DNA of 64,000 nt, taken from contig WSYJ01000036.1 in assembly GCA_020186115.1 (NCBI GenBank), positions 124,001-188,000 on the forward strand. The letters run 5' to 3'. The position numbers and the translations under genes were made by a program. The DNA is from Histomonas meleagridis. Its lineage: Eukaryota; Parabasalia; Tritrichomonadida; Dientamoebidae. Of this stretch, positions 11,601 to 21,290 are shown one piece after another (positions within the stretch are counted from its first letter, which is position 1; every line of letters starts with the position of its first letter). The notes below the pieces were generated by a model. It was not told the origin of the DNA. It did no database searches and worked only from the letters and a program-made list of their open reading frames with translations.

Positions 11601-12599
11601 GGTTAAAGAACTCATTATGTCCGTATCGTTCCTATGGCATTCAATTTTTGAATACATCAGATCAAAAATTTCCATTGAAAGAGAATATGACTCATTGAAA
11701 ATTGAATGAATTAAATCGCACGATAGAATTGAACGGATGAGATTACATAGAAGAAGAGGTTGAGATGAAAGGATTTGATCATCCTTAAATTGTTTAATGA
11801 ATAGGATAAAAAGCTTTAAGTGTTGTATCTTGGGTAATAATAAATTAATGTCGAACTTAAAGTCAATGAATGATTCAAAAAATGTAACAATGGTTTGGAT
11901 AATTTGGGGTGAAAGTGGACTCTTATTAAAGCCAAATGGTAGTGGTTTGAACCCTGCTTCTGTTGAAAGGGATGGATATATTACACGGAATATTTGGTTG
12001 AAAAATAATTTCCGATAAAGATTAGGATTCTTACTCCAGGATGAGGATATGGACGAACAAACTTGTTTAAACATGATGAGAGCATTCTTTTGATCATAAA
12101 ATTCAGTGGGAATTATGATTATTGGAAATACTTCTTTTGGTACGGAATTCTTGAAATTTGCAATATCCTCTGCATCTGTCAACAAAAAGTCATATGGAAT
12201 AATAAGCATAACACTTGGCTTGAAGATTTTAAATGCTTTCTTATAATCTAATTGTTCAAAAAATTGGCGGAAAATGTTGAAAAACACAGAACGCATGGCA
12301 GTGACTGTTTCTGGATGAAATATGTATAAAAAAATTTTGTTGATTTTTTCAAGATTTTCTACATCTTCATAATTTTCAAAATTTTCAAAAAGCTTACTGA
12401 CACACTTGAGCAATAAATTCATGTCTACGTTTTTCCTTCGCTTGAGTGTTTTTCGAGTTGAATGTGAATACTTTGCTAAATAGTTTAGTATCTCGTCTAG
12501 GAAATTGGATAGATTTTCGTGTAAAAATTGCCTCCAGTCACTCACTTTATCTGTGCCAACCAACTTCATGTAAGGGAAAGAGGACCGCCTTCGTTCCAT
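8613..12599 (-). CDS. RalGAP-alpha/tuberin-like GTPase-activating protein
   Basis: 1328 residues. The first ~1070 residues are helical-repeat-like with no recognisable domain. The last ~250 carry a Rap/Ral-GAP domain: KVGVVYVGDNV, FREFLNGLGWPVELV, YYADLKTELMFHVGPLLP, then KKRHIGNDHIHIIWSE. The Asn in GNDHIHIIW is the expected catalytic Asn thumb of the family. It is followed by VIYPIDTCLFRV and KWFGPL. Such proteins stimulate GTP hydrolysis by Ral, Rap or Rheb. Which substrate applies cannot be told. The architecture (long helical N-terminus, C-terminal GAP) fits RalGAP-alpha and tuberin. TATCGTCA occurs at about 12721 in the 5' flank, resembling the trichomonad Myb element MRE-2f (TATCGTC). 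Confidence 0.85.
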   Translation of the reverse strand: MERRRSSFPYMKLVGTDKVSDWRQFLHENLSNFLDEILNYLAKYSHSTRKTLKRRKNVDMNLLLKCVSKLFENFENYEDVENLEKINKIFLYIFHPETVTAMRSVFFNIFRQFFEQLDYKKAFKIFKPSVMLIIPYDFLLTDAEDIANFKNSVPKEVFPIIIIPTEFYDQKNALIMFKQVCSSISSSWSKNPNLYRKLFFNQIFRVIYPSLSTEAGFKPLPFGFNKSPLSPQIIQTIVTFFESFIDFKFDINLLLPKIQHLKLFILFIKQFKDDQILSSQPLLLCNLIRSILSCDLIHSIFNESYSLSMEIFDLMYSKIECHRNDTDIMSSLTELFKLFFVKMIECLPSDRANEEIRMLFQKHITDTIPISTMYISFLTLLLTSSNKINTTIRTFFSEITIETELLSAVASKYSQYLAIKSFPIIYEVNIKELIEYSEMLQKKKQRIQFTNSFDLITDNIEEIINSPEEFTRTKMKLIWEEHSKYNESLEKIIIPPLQCTENEILTNVDKFLNCFINYENINNLDQKRNSFFILASYISHLIEFRNIPFSVQFNHISICKYCFNYLLHGIFEQDDSLIRKISFSLLSKILEFGDLKKYIDSELLFQFYIATGLMLISNDLELVELGFINGNHMLQKGYTGSTMLIPMLINVVEMKKIKLSYPLIGFLSSFPFFRININENKLFIHEINRIIQQSKIDDIIIDYEKVLTNNNKENNNLNRIIKIIEELPHDWDLILPIYSILLADETTQEIMNEQIIEKILDIIVISLKEQSLIPYDESFSMSAICTFESIFCYFEIIIKEFPNLFYGNFLKPLVEYLLTLNSSIDSVFLFYYLININDLFIISHSIIPDFTFYMNYVNYLYEVPNKFKVKEIVDIAMECLRKLSLFYKNYPFPQSILFPMSSHNSIYIGQSCEINSTANDNILTMAIEENDQVDVSNIATSGHYRWNISCITSMISGNEPLNLELKFADGIELKDPTNSEKRIDIENKINQFYGEDYLNGINLPEINVDNNILEQINKIWDYDNKPLKPQTDFKSIENPAAAVVTALGLNDSLCPVGKEKKNLLELKQLVSNTGRNCFKVGVVYVGDNVFEQNDLFQTTYDETTPHFREFLNGLGWPVELVTHKFYNGGLSLSGQKDGKTSIYYADLKTELMFHVGPLLPTNKNDKQQITKKRHIGNDHIHIIWSENPKNYEISTITSQFNQAHIVIYPIDTCLFRVDVFWKPSMKWFGPLRTSLVCTKKTLPSLARSTSISAMTAFYRQRCKFFSMTLNNVYSMKAVRSEIDQYQEDSPINKTMRNLMLCTERGIPLGTEGFSSSSGMLDVKSISIG

Positions 12600-13037
12600 G
12601 TTTTACACCGAGTTTTTTCAAACTGTTATTTTGCAAAAGTAATGAATTGAAAATTATGTAAACATTGGAAAATTTCTTAACACCTTGTCAGTTTGTTGTA
12701 ACCAACTCCAATATATTCCTATCGTCACTGTAAATGAGTTCAATATTTTTTATCAATCTTCAAATGATTTTTACATATGTTTTAAATGCCAATTATGGTA
12801 AAAATATAATAAACTACTTAAATAACTCTAATTACAATTCTTTCTTAATGAGATTTAAATCAAAGTTGGAGGGTATCATCCATGAGGGCACCCTGTTTTT
12901 CATATCACACTCTATCGTGTTTTAACGGCTTCTAGGTGATTTACTATTTTAATTAATACTAAAACATATAATTTGTTAATTTAGTTATAAATTTTTATTT
13001 TATATTTGTTCTTCATTAATTATAAAAATGTAAGTGT
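12600..13037. other. Intergenic stretch; possible transposon-end-like sequence at 12869-12895
   Basis: A 63-codon plus-strand ORF (12734-12925) has no coding character and is not called. The segment 12869-12895 begins GAGGGT and ends GGCACCC. It is similar to 47706-47731 read on the minus strand (GAGGGTGTCCC...GGCACCCC). This resembles the end of a small Tc1/mariner-type element, but no transposase or target duplication was found. Confidence 0.3.
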
Positions 13038-13298
13038 TTATTTAATTTGTTCCTCCCATTTATTATGACAATTGCTACAGGTATAAACATTTATGGATTC
13101 TTTAGAACTCGGTAAAAAAAATATCTTTTTTGACATGCATTTTGGGCATTGCACATTACTCAGACCAAAAAATCCTGGATTAAATGGGAATTTGAAGTTT
13201 GTTGTTTCCAAGTTGGAATTTCCAATTTCTTTATCATTTTGATCGAATTTTTCAAATCGTAAACCTTTTTCTTTAGCTAAATCAATTGCAGTCTTAAA
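13038..13298 (-). CDS. Last ankyrin block plus C-terminal zinc ribbon of the large ankyrin locus
   Basis: An 87-codon segment including the stop, open from 13298 to the stop at 13038-13040. It starts in an ankyrin-like block (KTAIDLAKEKG), runs through a linker, and ends with a TFIIS-type zinc ribbon: CPKC, ~20 residues, TCSNC, then NKWEEQIK. The spacing and the aromatic residues between the Cys pairs (KIFFLPSS) match C2C2 ribbons of TFIIS/RPB9. It has no ATG of its own and only makes sense as the 3' end of the locus starting at 17463. The open, conserved end suggests the locus once encoded, or still encodes, one long protein. Confidence 0.6.
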   Translation of the reverse strand, partial: FKTAIDLAKEKGLRFEKFDQNDKEIGNSNLETTNFKFPFNPGFFGLSNVQCPKCMSKKIFFLPSSKESINVYTCSNCHNKWEEQIK

Positions 13299-16209
13299 TT
13301 ATTTTAAAATAAGTTCCATCATATCTTTAAATCAAACACTAATTTATTTGAATAAATATCTTTAATATTAATATTTATGTCTTTTTGCTGAAGAAGTTCT
13401 TTTGCTATTTCAATTTCACTAGATTTAATTGCATAAAACAATGGCGTTTCAAATAATTATAATAAATTCCAAACATAAAGAAAAAACATGAAATTAATTA
13501 AAAAGTATTCGAATAGAAAAAAGAGATATCTTTAGCATTAATATCAGCTCCTTTTTCGATAAATTTATTTAAGATTTCATTTTTCCTTGTTTTATTAGCA
13601 CCAAAATTAAAGTATTGATATTGTCTTTTGGAACACAAGAACATAAGTGCTGTCTCAGAAATAATAAATAAATTCCAAATCTAAAAATTTAACCTTAAAA
13701 TAGACAAATAAACAGAAAAATAATTAAAAAATTATTTTTTATATTTAAATTAATATCTTTTCTTTCAATAAGTAAACTTATAATATCCAAACATAAATTT
13801 TTACAACTTAAAATAAGAGGAGTATCAATATTCAGAAATAAACTCCATCGAAAAATTAAAATTAACAATAATGATAAATAATAAACATTTTGAATATTTA
13901 CATCAACACCTTCTTGTTCAAGTATGATTTTAACGATTTCACGACTCGAACAATAAGATGCCAAATGTAATGCAGTTTGAAATAAATTTAAGAAACGCCA
14001 AAAATATTTTAAAAACTAAATATTATTCTAAGGAATACTATATGGAAATAATAAAACACTTTGTTGATTAATGTTAATTCCTTTTTGTCCAATTAGTAAT
14101 TTAAATGCTTTACTACACCCAAATTTTGCTGCGCACATAAGAGCTGTATCATTTCTGAAAAATAAATTCCAAATATTGACTTTAATCATTAAATTATATT
14201 AATTAATATTTTTATAAAGAAATAAACACTTATCGCATTTATAGATATATCTTTAAGTTCAAGAAGTAATTTTACAAATTCAGCATTATCTTGAGATGAC
14301 GCCTCCATAAGAGCTGACCAAAATAATTTAAAAAATCGCCAAATATTAGAATGAAACATAAAAAATTCAAAAGAAATTTCATTAAATAAAATGAGATACT
14401 TTGAGCATTATAATCAATTCCTTTTTGTATAAGTAATTTACCTATTTCAATTTTGTTTTTTGAGGCAGTTTTTATGAATGCATTCCAAATTATTAATATT
14501 AAATTCCAAATTTAAATTTTAAATACTTTAATTTTTAAACAAATTTCAAATAAAATAAAAAAATATTTTTAACATTTACATCAATATTTTTATGCTCTAA
14601 AAGTAATTTAATAATTTCTATCTGATCATCTTCGCACGCATACATAAGTGCTGTAGAAAATAAGATAAATAAATTGAAATATATATTAATGAATTAAAAA
14701 TATTTACATTAAATAAAAAAATGAAATTAATTATATTTTTTGCATTTACATCAATTTCTTTATGTTTAAGAAGTAATTCTACAATTTTAAGATTTCCTTT
14801 TCGAGTTGCTGCAATTAGCGGTGTATCAAATTTATAAAATAAATTAAAAATCAGAATAAAAAATGTCATTTCCAAAAACTAATATAAAACATATTTTAAA
14901 TTTATCTCAAGATCATTCCTTTGCATCAGTAATTCAATAACTTTAGTATTATTATAACGACATGCAAATGTAAGTGCTGTAAAATAAGTTTCGTTTAGAT
15001 TCCAAAAACTCGCAAATAACTTTTAATGAATTGAAAAAACAACTTTTGCATTAATGTCAATTTCTTCTTTTTCAAGAAGCAATTTAACAATTTCATCATG
15101 ATTCTCAATAGAAGCAAACATTAATGCGGTATAAAATCATTTAAAAGAATTCCAAAAATTTAAGAACAACTTCAAATAATCCACAAAAATATGTTTCGCA
15201 TTAATATTAATTCCTTTTTGTTCAATTAATAATTTCACTATTTTCACATCTCCAATTATACATGCAGCCATTAGAGCAGATAAAAATATAACAAATAAAT
15301 CATAAAAATTAAGGTAAAACTTCAAAAAATATCATAAAACATAATTATGTGTATTAACATCAACATTTTTCTCTACAAGTAATTTAGCCATTTCAAAATA
15401 ACCTTAAATTCGTTCAACAGTAAAATTTTTAAATAATTTAAACGAACAATAAATTTAACTCCTCTTATATAATTATTATTCTCATTGATATATCCAACAT
15501 CCAAAGGTACCCCATAAGCACATGAATAAAGAAGTGGAGATTGAAATATTTAAAAATTATATTTTTAAGTTATTTCAATGAATAATATCTTTTGTATTAA
15601 CATCAAATCCTTTTTCCAAAAGTAATTTAAATATTTCTAAAGAAGAGTATATAATAGAAACTATTAATGCATCTTGAAATAGTAATAATTTATACCAAAA
15701 ATATTATATAAACTTCCAATTTTTAAAAGAAATATAAATAATAAAAAATTAATATTTTTTGCATTAAAATTAATTTTTTCGTTTTCAAGAAGAAATTTTA
15801 CAAGTGAAATATTTCTGCTTTTAACCGCATTAATAAATATTGTATTATTAATAATAAATTTAACACCAAAAATTTAAAAATAATACAAAATTTAAAAATA
15901 AAACATTTTAAAAAGTATTCAAATATCTTTTGTATTGATGTCAATTTTTTATTGCTCAAGAAGTATTTTAATTATTTCTTCATTACTAATATTAGTTTTA
16001 TAAATATTGATTGCAGCCATTAGTGCAGTTTGAAGCAATTTAAATAAATTCCTTACGTTGCCTTAAAACATCGAATTATTTAAACAAATATTAAATAAAA
16101 CAAATTAATAGTTTTAATATTAATATCAATATTTTCTTGCTCAAGAAGGAATTTAACTATTTCTGTGTGACCTAATCTTGATGCAATTATTAATGCTGTT
16201 TGAAACATT
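13299..16209 (-). repeat. Ankyrin-block array (about 18 blocks) with stop-containing spacers
   Basis: Ankyrin blocks of about 90 nt recur roughly every 150-170 nt. They read TAL..A......IVKLLL.....I.IN.K. Spacers counted by hand are 80 nt in eight cases, 81 in two, 60-66 in six and 46 in two. In most, TTTGGA (or a one-base variant) lies 20 nt before the next block, including the short ones, so length variation is on the 5' side. Most blocks are open, but the one near 15985 has an in-frame TAA (after LLEQ) and the one near 15405 has another. This array is therefore partly decayed or imperfect. Blocks 15460-15545 are very divergent. The array links the N-terminal ORF (16210-17463) to the zinc ribbon (13038-13298). 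Confidence 0.75.
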
Positions 16210-17463
16210 TTATATTAATTCCAAATTAATATTAAAAACATAATTATTTGTTTCATTAATATTAAATCCTTTATCAAGAATATACTTAATCAGTTCAATA
16301 TTATTAGAAAAAGCAGATTCAAGAAATGTACTTTGAGAGATATTATTATATATATTAAAATATTTAATAAGATATAAATTTCCTAATCGAGCAAAATTAT
16401 TTAAAATTTTGTTAACATCTTTGAATCCTTCTTTTTCTAAAAAGAAAAGAATTTCATAGTTATTGTTTTTAACGCATTCAATTTCTAAATCATCACGTTT
16501 TTGAACTTTAGGAATTTTATTTTTTGCTAAAGGTACAAAGTTAAAATGTTGTTCATAAGATGTCTGTGGATTTTTTATTTTCTTTTCATAAAGATAATAA
16601 AATATTTCATTTCGATGAAACATAATTGCTGTTTCATATGCATCTTCGAATGTTGAATGATTTTGTTCACATAAATGAATAATTTCTTCATTTCCACCTG
16701 CAATTGCATATTTACCTGTGTTATCTATTTTAGAACCATTCATAAGTAAATATTTAAAACATTTAACAGAAGAAAAAAATGCTGCATAATCAATTAATGT
16801 AACATTTCTTTGATTAATAAATGAACATCTTTCATAAAGTGATGGTTCAATTGTTTGATTAAAATCGAAGTTTGTTTGTGATGATATTTCTTGAAGTTTT
16901 TCAATTTCATCATTTCGAATTATTTTTGCAATTTTATTTGGATTAACTCCTTCTTTAATTAATTTCTTATGAAGTTCCCAATCATTCTTCGATAGTTCTT
17001 CAATATTAGCTTGAAATTTTTTATTTACTAAAGACATTACATTAGTTTGTAACATATTAATTTCTTCTTTTGTTAAATAATGCGCAAAATAAATATTTTT
17101 AATCCTTAAATTTTTGGAATCAATTAATTTCTCTTCAAGCATTGTGTTGAGTAAATAATATGTTTCCTTTTGTTCAAAAGCAAGCAAATATTCAAAAAAA
17201 AATTTGATTGTATCTTGGTTGATATTTTCTTCAATGGACTTCAAATACTTGAAATATAAATTAGGTTCCTTTCTTTGTGAATAAAATGAAGAATAAACAA
17301 ATTGGCAAATGAGGTTGATGAATGAAATTGGTGTATCTTTCTCATAAAATTTCAGAGTTGCTTGAACTGATAACTGGAGGTTTTCATCGCTCAGGCTGTA
17401 TATAATATTTTCTAATGTCAAAACCATTTGTTTGATATATTCTTGTACAGGATTTTTTTCCAT
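16210..17463 (-). CDS. DUF3447/ankyrin family protein, N-terminal ORF
   Basis: 417 codons, intact. Residues 1-~150 form the family helical domain (LENIIYSLSDENLQLSVQATL, YLKSIEENI). Next comes the linker ELHKKLIKEGVNPNKIAKIIRNDEIEKLQEIS. Then the DUF3447 core: TNFDFNQTIEPSLYERCSF, TLIDYAAFFSSVKCFKYLL, GKYAIAGGNEEIIHLCEQN and AYETAIMFHRN. It ends in diverged ankyrin-like helices. The frame stops inside the first 46-nt spacer. A TCACTTTTTT Inr-like motif (17467-17477) is 4-14 nt before the ATG. DUF3447 proteins are a large trichomonad family of unknown function; ankyrin repeats imply protein binding. The full product probably depends on how the downstream spacers are handled. Confidence 0.8.
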   Translation of the reverse strand: MEKNPVQEYIKQMVLTLENIIYSLSDENLQLSVQATLKFYEKDTPISFINLICQFVYSSFYSQRKEPNLYFKYLKSIEENINQDTIKFFFEYLLAFEQKETYYLLNTMLEEKLIDSKNLRIKNIYFAHYLTKEEINMLQTNVMSLVNKKFQANIEELSKNDWELHKKLIKEGVNPNKIAKIIRNDEIEKLQEISSQTNFDFNQTIEPSLYERCSFINQRNVTLIDYAAFFSSVKCFKYLLMNGSKIDNTGKYAIAGGNEEIIHLCEQNHSTFEDAYETAIMFHRNEIFYYLYEKKIKNPQTSYEQHFNFVPLAKNKIPKVQKRDDLEIECVKNNNYEILFFLEKEGFKDVNKILNNFARLGNLYLIKYFNIYNNISQSTFLESAFSNNIELIKYILDKGFNINETNNYVFNINLELI

Positions 17464-17466
17464 TTT

Positions 17467-17477
17467 GAAAAAAGTGA
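17467..17477 (-). promoter_or_regulatory. Inr-like TCACTTTTTT before ankyrin gene
   Basis: On the coding strand TTCACTTTTTTCAAA immediately precedes the ATG at 17463. It matches TCAYTWYT. Trichomonad initiators typically lie within a few tens of nt of the start codon, so the position is right. The assignment is inferred. Confidence 0.35.
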
Positions 17478-17693
17478 ACTAACATTTCAATCGAAAGGTG
17501 TATTAAAAAGTGGAACAAACCATTTTTCAAGGATAAAAGTCATAAAATATCATTTCTTTCACTAAAATATTGAACACATAAAATATAATTGGATTAAGTA
17601 TATCATTTTAAAAATTCCTATCTATTAAAATTTATTTCTTAACAGTTTCTATTTACTAATTAGATAATCTGTTTATCCACAACTCACACAAAA

Positions 17694-19004
17694 TCACTCT
17701 TTTTCTTTTCCAAGCATTTTCCAATAATTTTCTGTCTTATTTTCCCAATCATCCAAAGAAACCAATAGACCCGCTTTTGTCAAATAGTCATAAATAGCGA
17801 AAGCGATTTCCTTTGAATCAGGAATCAATGATTCCAAATCCTTTTCAGACAATTCGCCCCTTAACTCGAATTCCCTTAAAATCAAATCCTTTACCTTCAA
17901 AAAGAAGCTCGGCGGAATTTCCATTCTTTTGCATAATTCATTTTCTTCATTAGACATTATTCCTCGATCAAGTGTTGCTCTAAATTCAGAAGAATTTAGA
18001 AACTGAAGAACAATACTATTAAATGCTTCGACTTCTTCAGCAGAAGGGTTCTTATTCTTCAACAAACTCATGAGTTTATTGTACAGAAACCCTTCGTCAT
18101 GTGTAAGAATTCCGTTTTGTAGCCATTTGGTGAGCATTTCAATATCGAGTTTCAACTTCATTTCAGATTCAATGGCGTGGACAAGATCAAGAATAAGTTT
18201 TTTCGGTAATACTTGAGCTAATGGCATTAGTTCTCTTTCGAGTTTTTTCTCTTCTTCAGTTTTGCCTCCTAAATCTTCGACTTCGCGATCTAATAAACCC
18301 CATTCAAGAGCCTTTTCTGTACGGCGATGTCGTTCAATTAGATGGTCGTTGTAGTTACGGAGTTGATTAAGTTTATAATCAAAGTCTGTTTCATCATTAA
18401 ATGTGATCCCAGAGATTATCTCTTCCGCTTCATTAATATACTCAATTTCAAACTCATGGCGTTTGGGCATCCAACCTGCATACTCACCAGGGGTATTGGG
18501 CTCATTTTTGCCTTGCATTTTGAGATTGTATTCATTGGAAATAGATGGTCGTGAGTCACGTGGAGTAGTGTCATATGGAAGTGGAGGTGGTAGAACAAGT
18601 CGTGGTTGAATTTCAGCTGGTGGAAGTGGTGAACATGACATTTCAATATATGTTTGATAATAATGAGTTTCACATTCATAAGCAGATTTGCTAATTACAA
18701 TCTTCTCTATTTCGTGCCAGTTGTCTAGACCGCATACTTTAATTCCAAATAATAATAATGCATCCTCTTCTGTTGTCCAATCTTCTCGAGTAAAAGGCGC
18801 TTCCTCATGATCAAAAATCATGAAAGGATGATCAAGTGAATGATCATCAGCGATTGCTGCTGTAGAAAAACATTCAATACATTGTTCAAAGTCAGGACAT
18901 TTTAAACACCGAACATAAGTACATTTGCTAAGGTCAGTGTCACACGTCCAACATAAATGCGATTTCTCGTTTTTTGATGAATTCCTTTTTTTTGTTGAAG
19001 ACAT
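17694..19004 (-). CDS. ADA2: Transcriptional adaptor ADA2 (SAGA-type complex)
   Basis: 436 residues from the ATG at 19004 (MSSTKKRNSS). The frame is open to 19094, but the extra 30 codons are not family-like. Domains in order: a ZZ zinc finger (CWTC...C..CPDFEQCIECF...H...HPF, residues ~15-65); a SANT/Myb domain (FTREDWTTEEDALLLFGIKVCGLDNWHEI, ~70-120); a conserved middle region (GWMPKRHEFEIEYINEAE); and a C-terminal SWIRM domain (PSFFLKVKDLILRE...). ADA2 binds and stimulates the histone acetyltransferase GCN5. The gene diverges from the C2-like gene at 19063 with only 58 nt between the two ATGs, so the promoter is shared. Confidence 0.93.
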   Translation of the reverse strand: MSSTKKRNSSKNEKSHLCWTCDTDLSKCTYVRCLKCPDFEQCIECFSTAAIADDHSLDHPFMIFDHEEAPFTREDWTTEEDALLLFGIKVCGLDNWHEIEKIVISKSAYECETHYYQTYIEMSCSPLPPAEIQPRLVLPPPLPYDTTPRDSRPSISNEYNLKMQGKNEPNTPGEYAGWMPKRHEFEIEYINEAEEIISGITFNDETDFDYKLNQLRNYNDHLIERHRRTEKALEWGLLDREVEDLGGKTEEEKKLERELMPLAQVLPKKLILDLVHAIESEMKLKLDIEMLTKWLQNGILTHDEGFLYNKLMSLLKNKNPSAEEVEAFNSIVLQFLNSSEFRATLDRGIMSNEENELCKRMEIPPSFFLKVKDLILREFELRGELSEKDLESLIPDSKEIAFAIYDYLTKAGLLVSLDDWENKTENYWKMLGKEKE

Positions 19005-19062
19005 TGGGGAATTCCGACCAATTAACAATTCAAAAGTAAATGTTAACGTACATTTAAAAAAA

Positions 19063-19581
19063 ATGTCTTCTCTTGTTTTTGGGATTGATCTCAAGATTCA
19101 CAAGATCGAATATTTGCATATAAACACATACCCTCAACTAAGATTTATAGTTGGGGATCGTGAACCACAAATTTTAATTCCTTATACAAAACATGCAAGT
19201 GATGGAGACGTTTGGGAAGAAAAGAGAAGGTTCAAATTTAAATACATAGAAAATGCATTTGATGTTTGTACATCTTGGCCAATTACATTTGAATTAATTT
19301 CTCCTCTTCAGTCAACTGCATGTGGATCATGTACACTTGAAGTAAAACCATTAGTTTGTGATGCAATTGCAAGAAACGGGAAAAGTCCGACTGTTGTTCA
19401 AACAATTACTCTTCGAGATGGAAACAGAAATGGAGTTGCAAACATAACGTTTAAGCTAAATGTAATTTATTTTAGAATATGTGAAAAGAAACCAGCAACT
19501 CAAAATACCGAAATAATTGATATACTAACAGATGAGAGCATGAATTCGACTATTGAAATTAATTCTATTTCTGATTCATGA
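19063..19581 (+). CDS. C2-domain-like protein of unknown function
   Basis: 172 residues from ATG 19063 (MSSLVFGIDLKI). An in-frame upstream ATG at 18925 lies inside ADA2 and is rejected. The protein is rich in beta strands. The pattern (I..I.Y....TYPQLRFIVGD, FDVCTSWPITFELISP, SCTLEVKPLV, QTITLRDGNRNGVANITFKLNVIYF) is typical of C2-like beta-sandwiches. It lacks an obvious Asp cluster for calcium, so a calcium-independent, membrane- or protein-binding C2 is the best guess. The tail is acidic and Ser/Thr-rich. No closer family is recognised. Confidence 0.6.
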   Translation: MSSLVFGIDLKIHKIEYLHINTYPQLRFIVGDREPQILIPYTKHASDGDVWEEKRRFKFKYIENAFDVCTSWPITFELISPLQSTACGSCTLEVKPLVCDAIARNGKSPTVVQTITLRDGNRNGVANITFKLNVIYFRICEKKPATQNTEIIDILTDESMNSTIEINSISDS

Positions 19582-19741
19582 ATAATGTTTAAAAGTTGTG
19601 TTTTATAAAATATAAATAAATTTTTTTTATTCTACGCTGAATGAAATTTTGGAATGATTATTAATTTAATAATGATATGTGTGAAAAGATGATTTGAGAA
19701 ATATAAAATTTATTAGTAACAATGAAATGTGATGTGAAAAC

Positions 19742-21040
19742 ATGACTGCAGCTCAAACAAACTACAAGAAAAAACCAAAATCTATAAACTATAAAATATT
19801 TACAACTGAATCACCTTTCTTGCAGCAGCAGGATATTTTGTTTAAAGAATTATTTGTGGAAGAACATGAAAAATCAGATTTATTTAACATATTAACATCT
19901 TTATCAGACACAATTGTAAGTGGACTTCAACAAATACATGCAGGCTTCCAAACTGAAATGTTTTATAATTTACTTTATTCAATTATTGATGACAATGAAA
20001 TTCTTTCAGAAGATTTATCAGTTAAAATAATAACAAAGTTGATCATTGTCTTTGGGCGTGAAAGGCTACCACTATTTTGCCGGCCTTTATTTTGTGATTT
20101 GCTTGGAAAAAATTTACTTCAATTAAATGACAAAAAATTAGAATTATCAATTATTCGATTGCTTTCTCTCCTAGTTCAAAATTCACCAGAAAATGCTGAT
20201 GTATGTAAAAAAACATGTCCATTCATTTTTTCTTTATTAGAAAACATGCATGAAATAAAAGACATTTTAATCATTGGAAATTTTCTATTACAATTATCAA
20301 AAAGTGAAATTGATTCAATTCCAAAAAGTGTCGTTTACTACTTTTTACAATCAGATGAACCCAATATCAAATCAATTGGAATAGAACTCGTAAAAGAATT
20401 TATTGAACAAGAAAATCAAGAAGCCGCTAAAGAGTTTATCCCAATGCTTCATACTTTACTTGAACAAGATTCTAATGAAATCGTTCTCTCAACTTTGAAA
20501 TTAATACATTCCATGATTTTAAAGAGATACTTCGATGACTTTCATATGGTTTCTCCCTTTCTACAAAGTAAGTTTAGCATAACTCGTGAACAATCTGCTC
20601 AATGTATTATTTCCTTATTCGAGATCAATCAATCTCTTGCAGTTGACAATGATTATCTATCCTTTTTGCTTACAATCTCATCAAGAGGTTCTTTTTCCAT
20701 GAAAACTCGCCTTCTTTATTGCATTTGTTTATTGATATCAAACAAATGCGTAATTTCACCATCGACAGAATTATACGCTAAATGTGCAAAGCAAATCCTG
20801 GACATCTTCTCCACTGAAGAGTTCGACATCTTTGAACCTGCGCTTAAATCTCTTTGTCTGATATTTACTGAATTCAGTTCATCAATTTCGATTTCGGACG
20901 TTTTGGGCGATTTCGACTTTTCACAGTTTGATACATACTTGGAAACAGAGGAAGCAAGAGGAGACCTTGTTGAAGCCCTAGAAGGAATGTTGCCTGAAAA
21001 AGAAAATGAAGATGAGCGACTCGATTTGAATTCGATTTAA
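19742..21040 (+). CDS. Helical-repeat (ARM/HEAT-like) protein, unknown function
   Basis: 432 residues, intact. After a basic N-terminus (KKKPKSINYK) the whole chain is made of alternating amphipathic helices with the spacing of ARM/HEAT repeats (for example SDLFNILTSLSDTIVSGL, DLSVKIITKLIIVFG, NEIVLSTLKLIHSMIL). The C-terminal ~40 residues are acidic (LPEKENEDERLDL). It resembles the armadillo-type proteins common in trichomonads, but I recognise no orthologue. It lies 160 nt after the C2-like gene on the same strand. Confidence 0.75.
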   Translation: MTAAQTNYKKKPKSINYKIFTTESPFLQQQDILFKELFVEEHEKSDLFNILTSLSDTIVSGLQQIHAGFQTEMFYNLLYSIIDDNEILSEDLSVKIITKLIIVFGRERLPLFCRPLFCDLLGKNLLQLNDKKLELSIIRLLSLLVQNSPENADVCKKTCPFIFSLLENMHEIKDILIIGNFLLQLSKSEIDSIPKSVVYYFLQSDEPNIKSIGIELVKEFIEQENQEAAKEFIPMLHTLLEQDSNEIVLSTLKLIHSMILKRYFDDFHMVSPFLQSKFSITREQSAQCIISLFEINQSLAVDNDYLSFLLTISSRGSFSMKTRLLYCICLLISNKCVISPSTELYAKCAKQILDIFSTEEFDIFEPALKSLCLIFTEFSSSISISDVLGDFDFSQFDTYLETEEARGDLVEALEGMLPEKENEDERLDLNSI

Positions 21041-21290
21041 TCGTATTTTGAGTTTTTGTATTGCCGATAGATTCAATTTTTGCGGTTATTTCCATCACAA
21101 AAATTCATAAAATTTCACAGTTACTGTTAAAATATTGAGGGCCAGGGGAAATCTGATCAAACTCCTTATGTTTTCTTAATAAACACTAAAAAAAATTATA
21201 ATTTTTTAATAATTTTCTTCTTTAGCATTAAAGTTATAAAAATTAAATTATTGAATTTATCATCATTAAAAATATATTAATATTTCTTTT

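Noticed and set aside
12734-12925. 63-codon plus-strand ORF
   Set aside because: Low-complexity AT-driven composition, no motif, no promoter element.
18925-19062. Upstream start of the C2-like gene
   Set aside because: It would extend through the ADA2 coding start; the inner ATG at 19063 gives a natural N-terminus.
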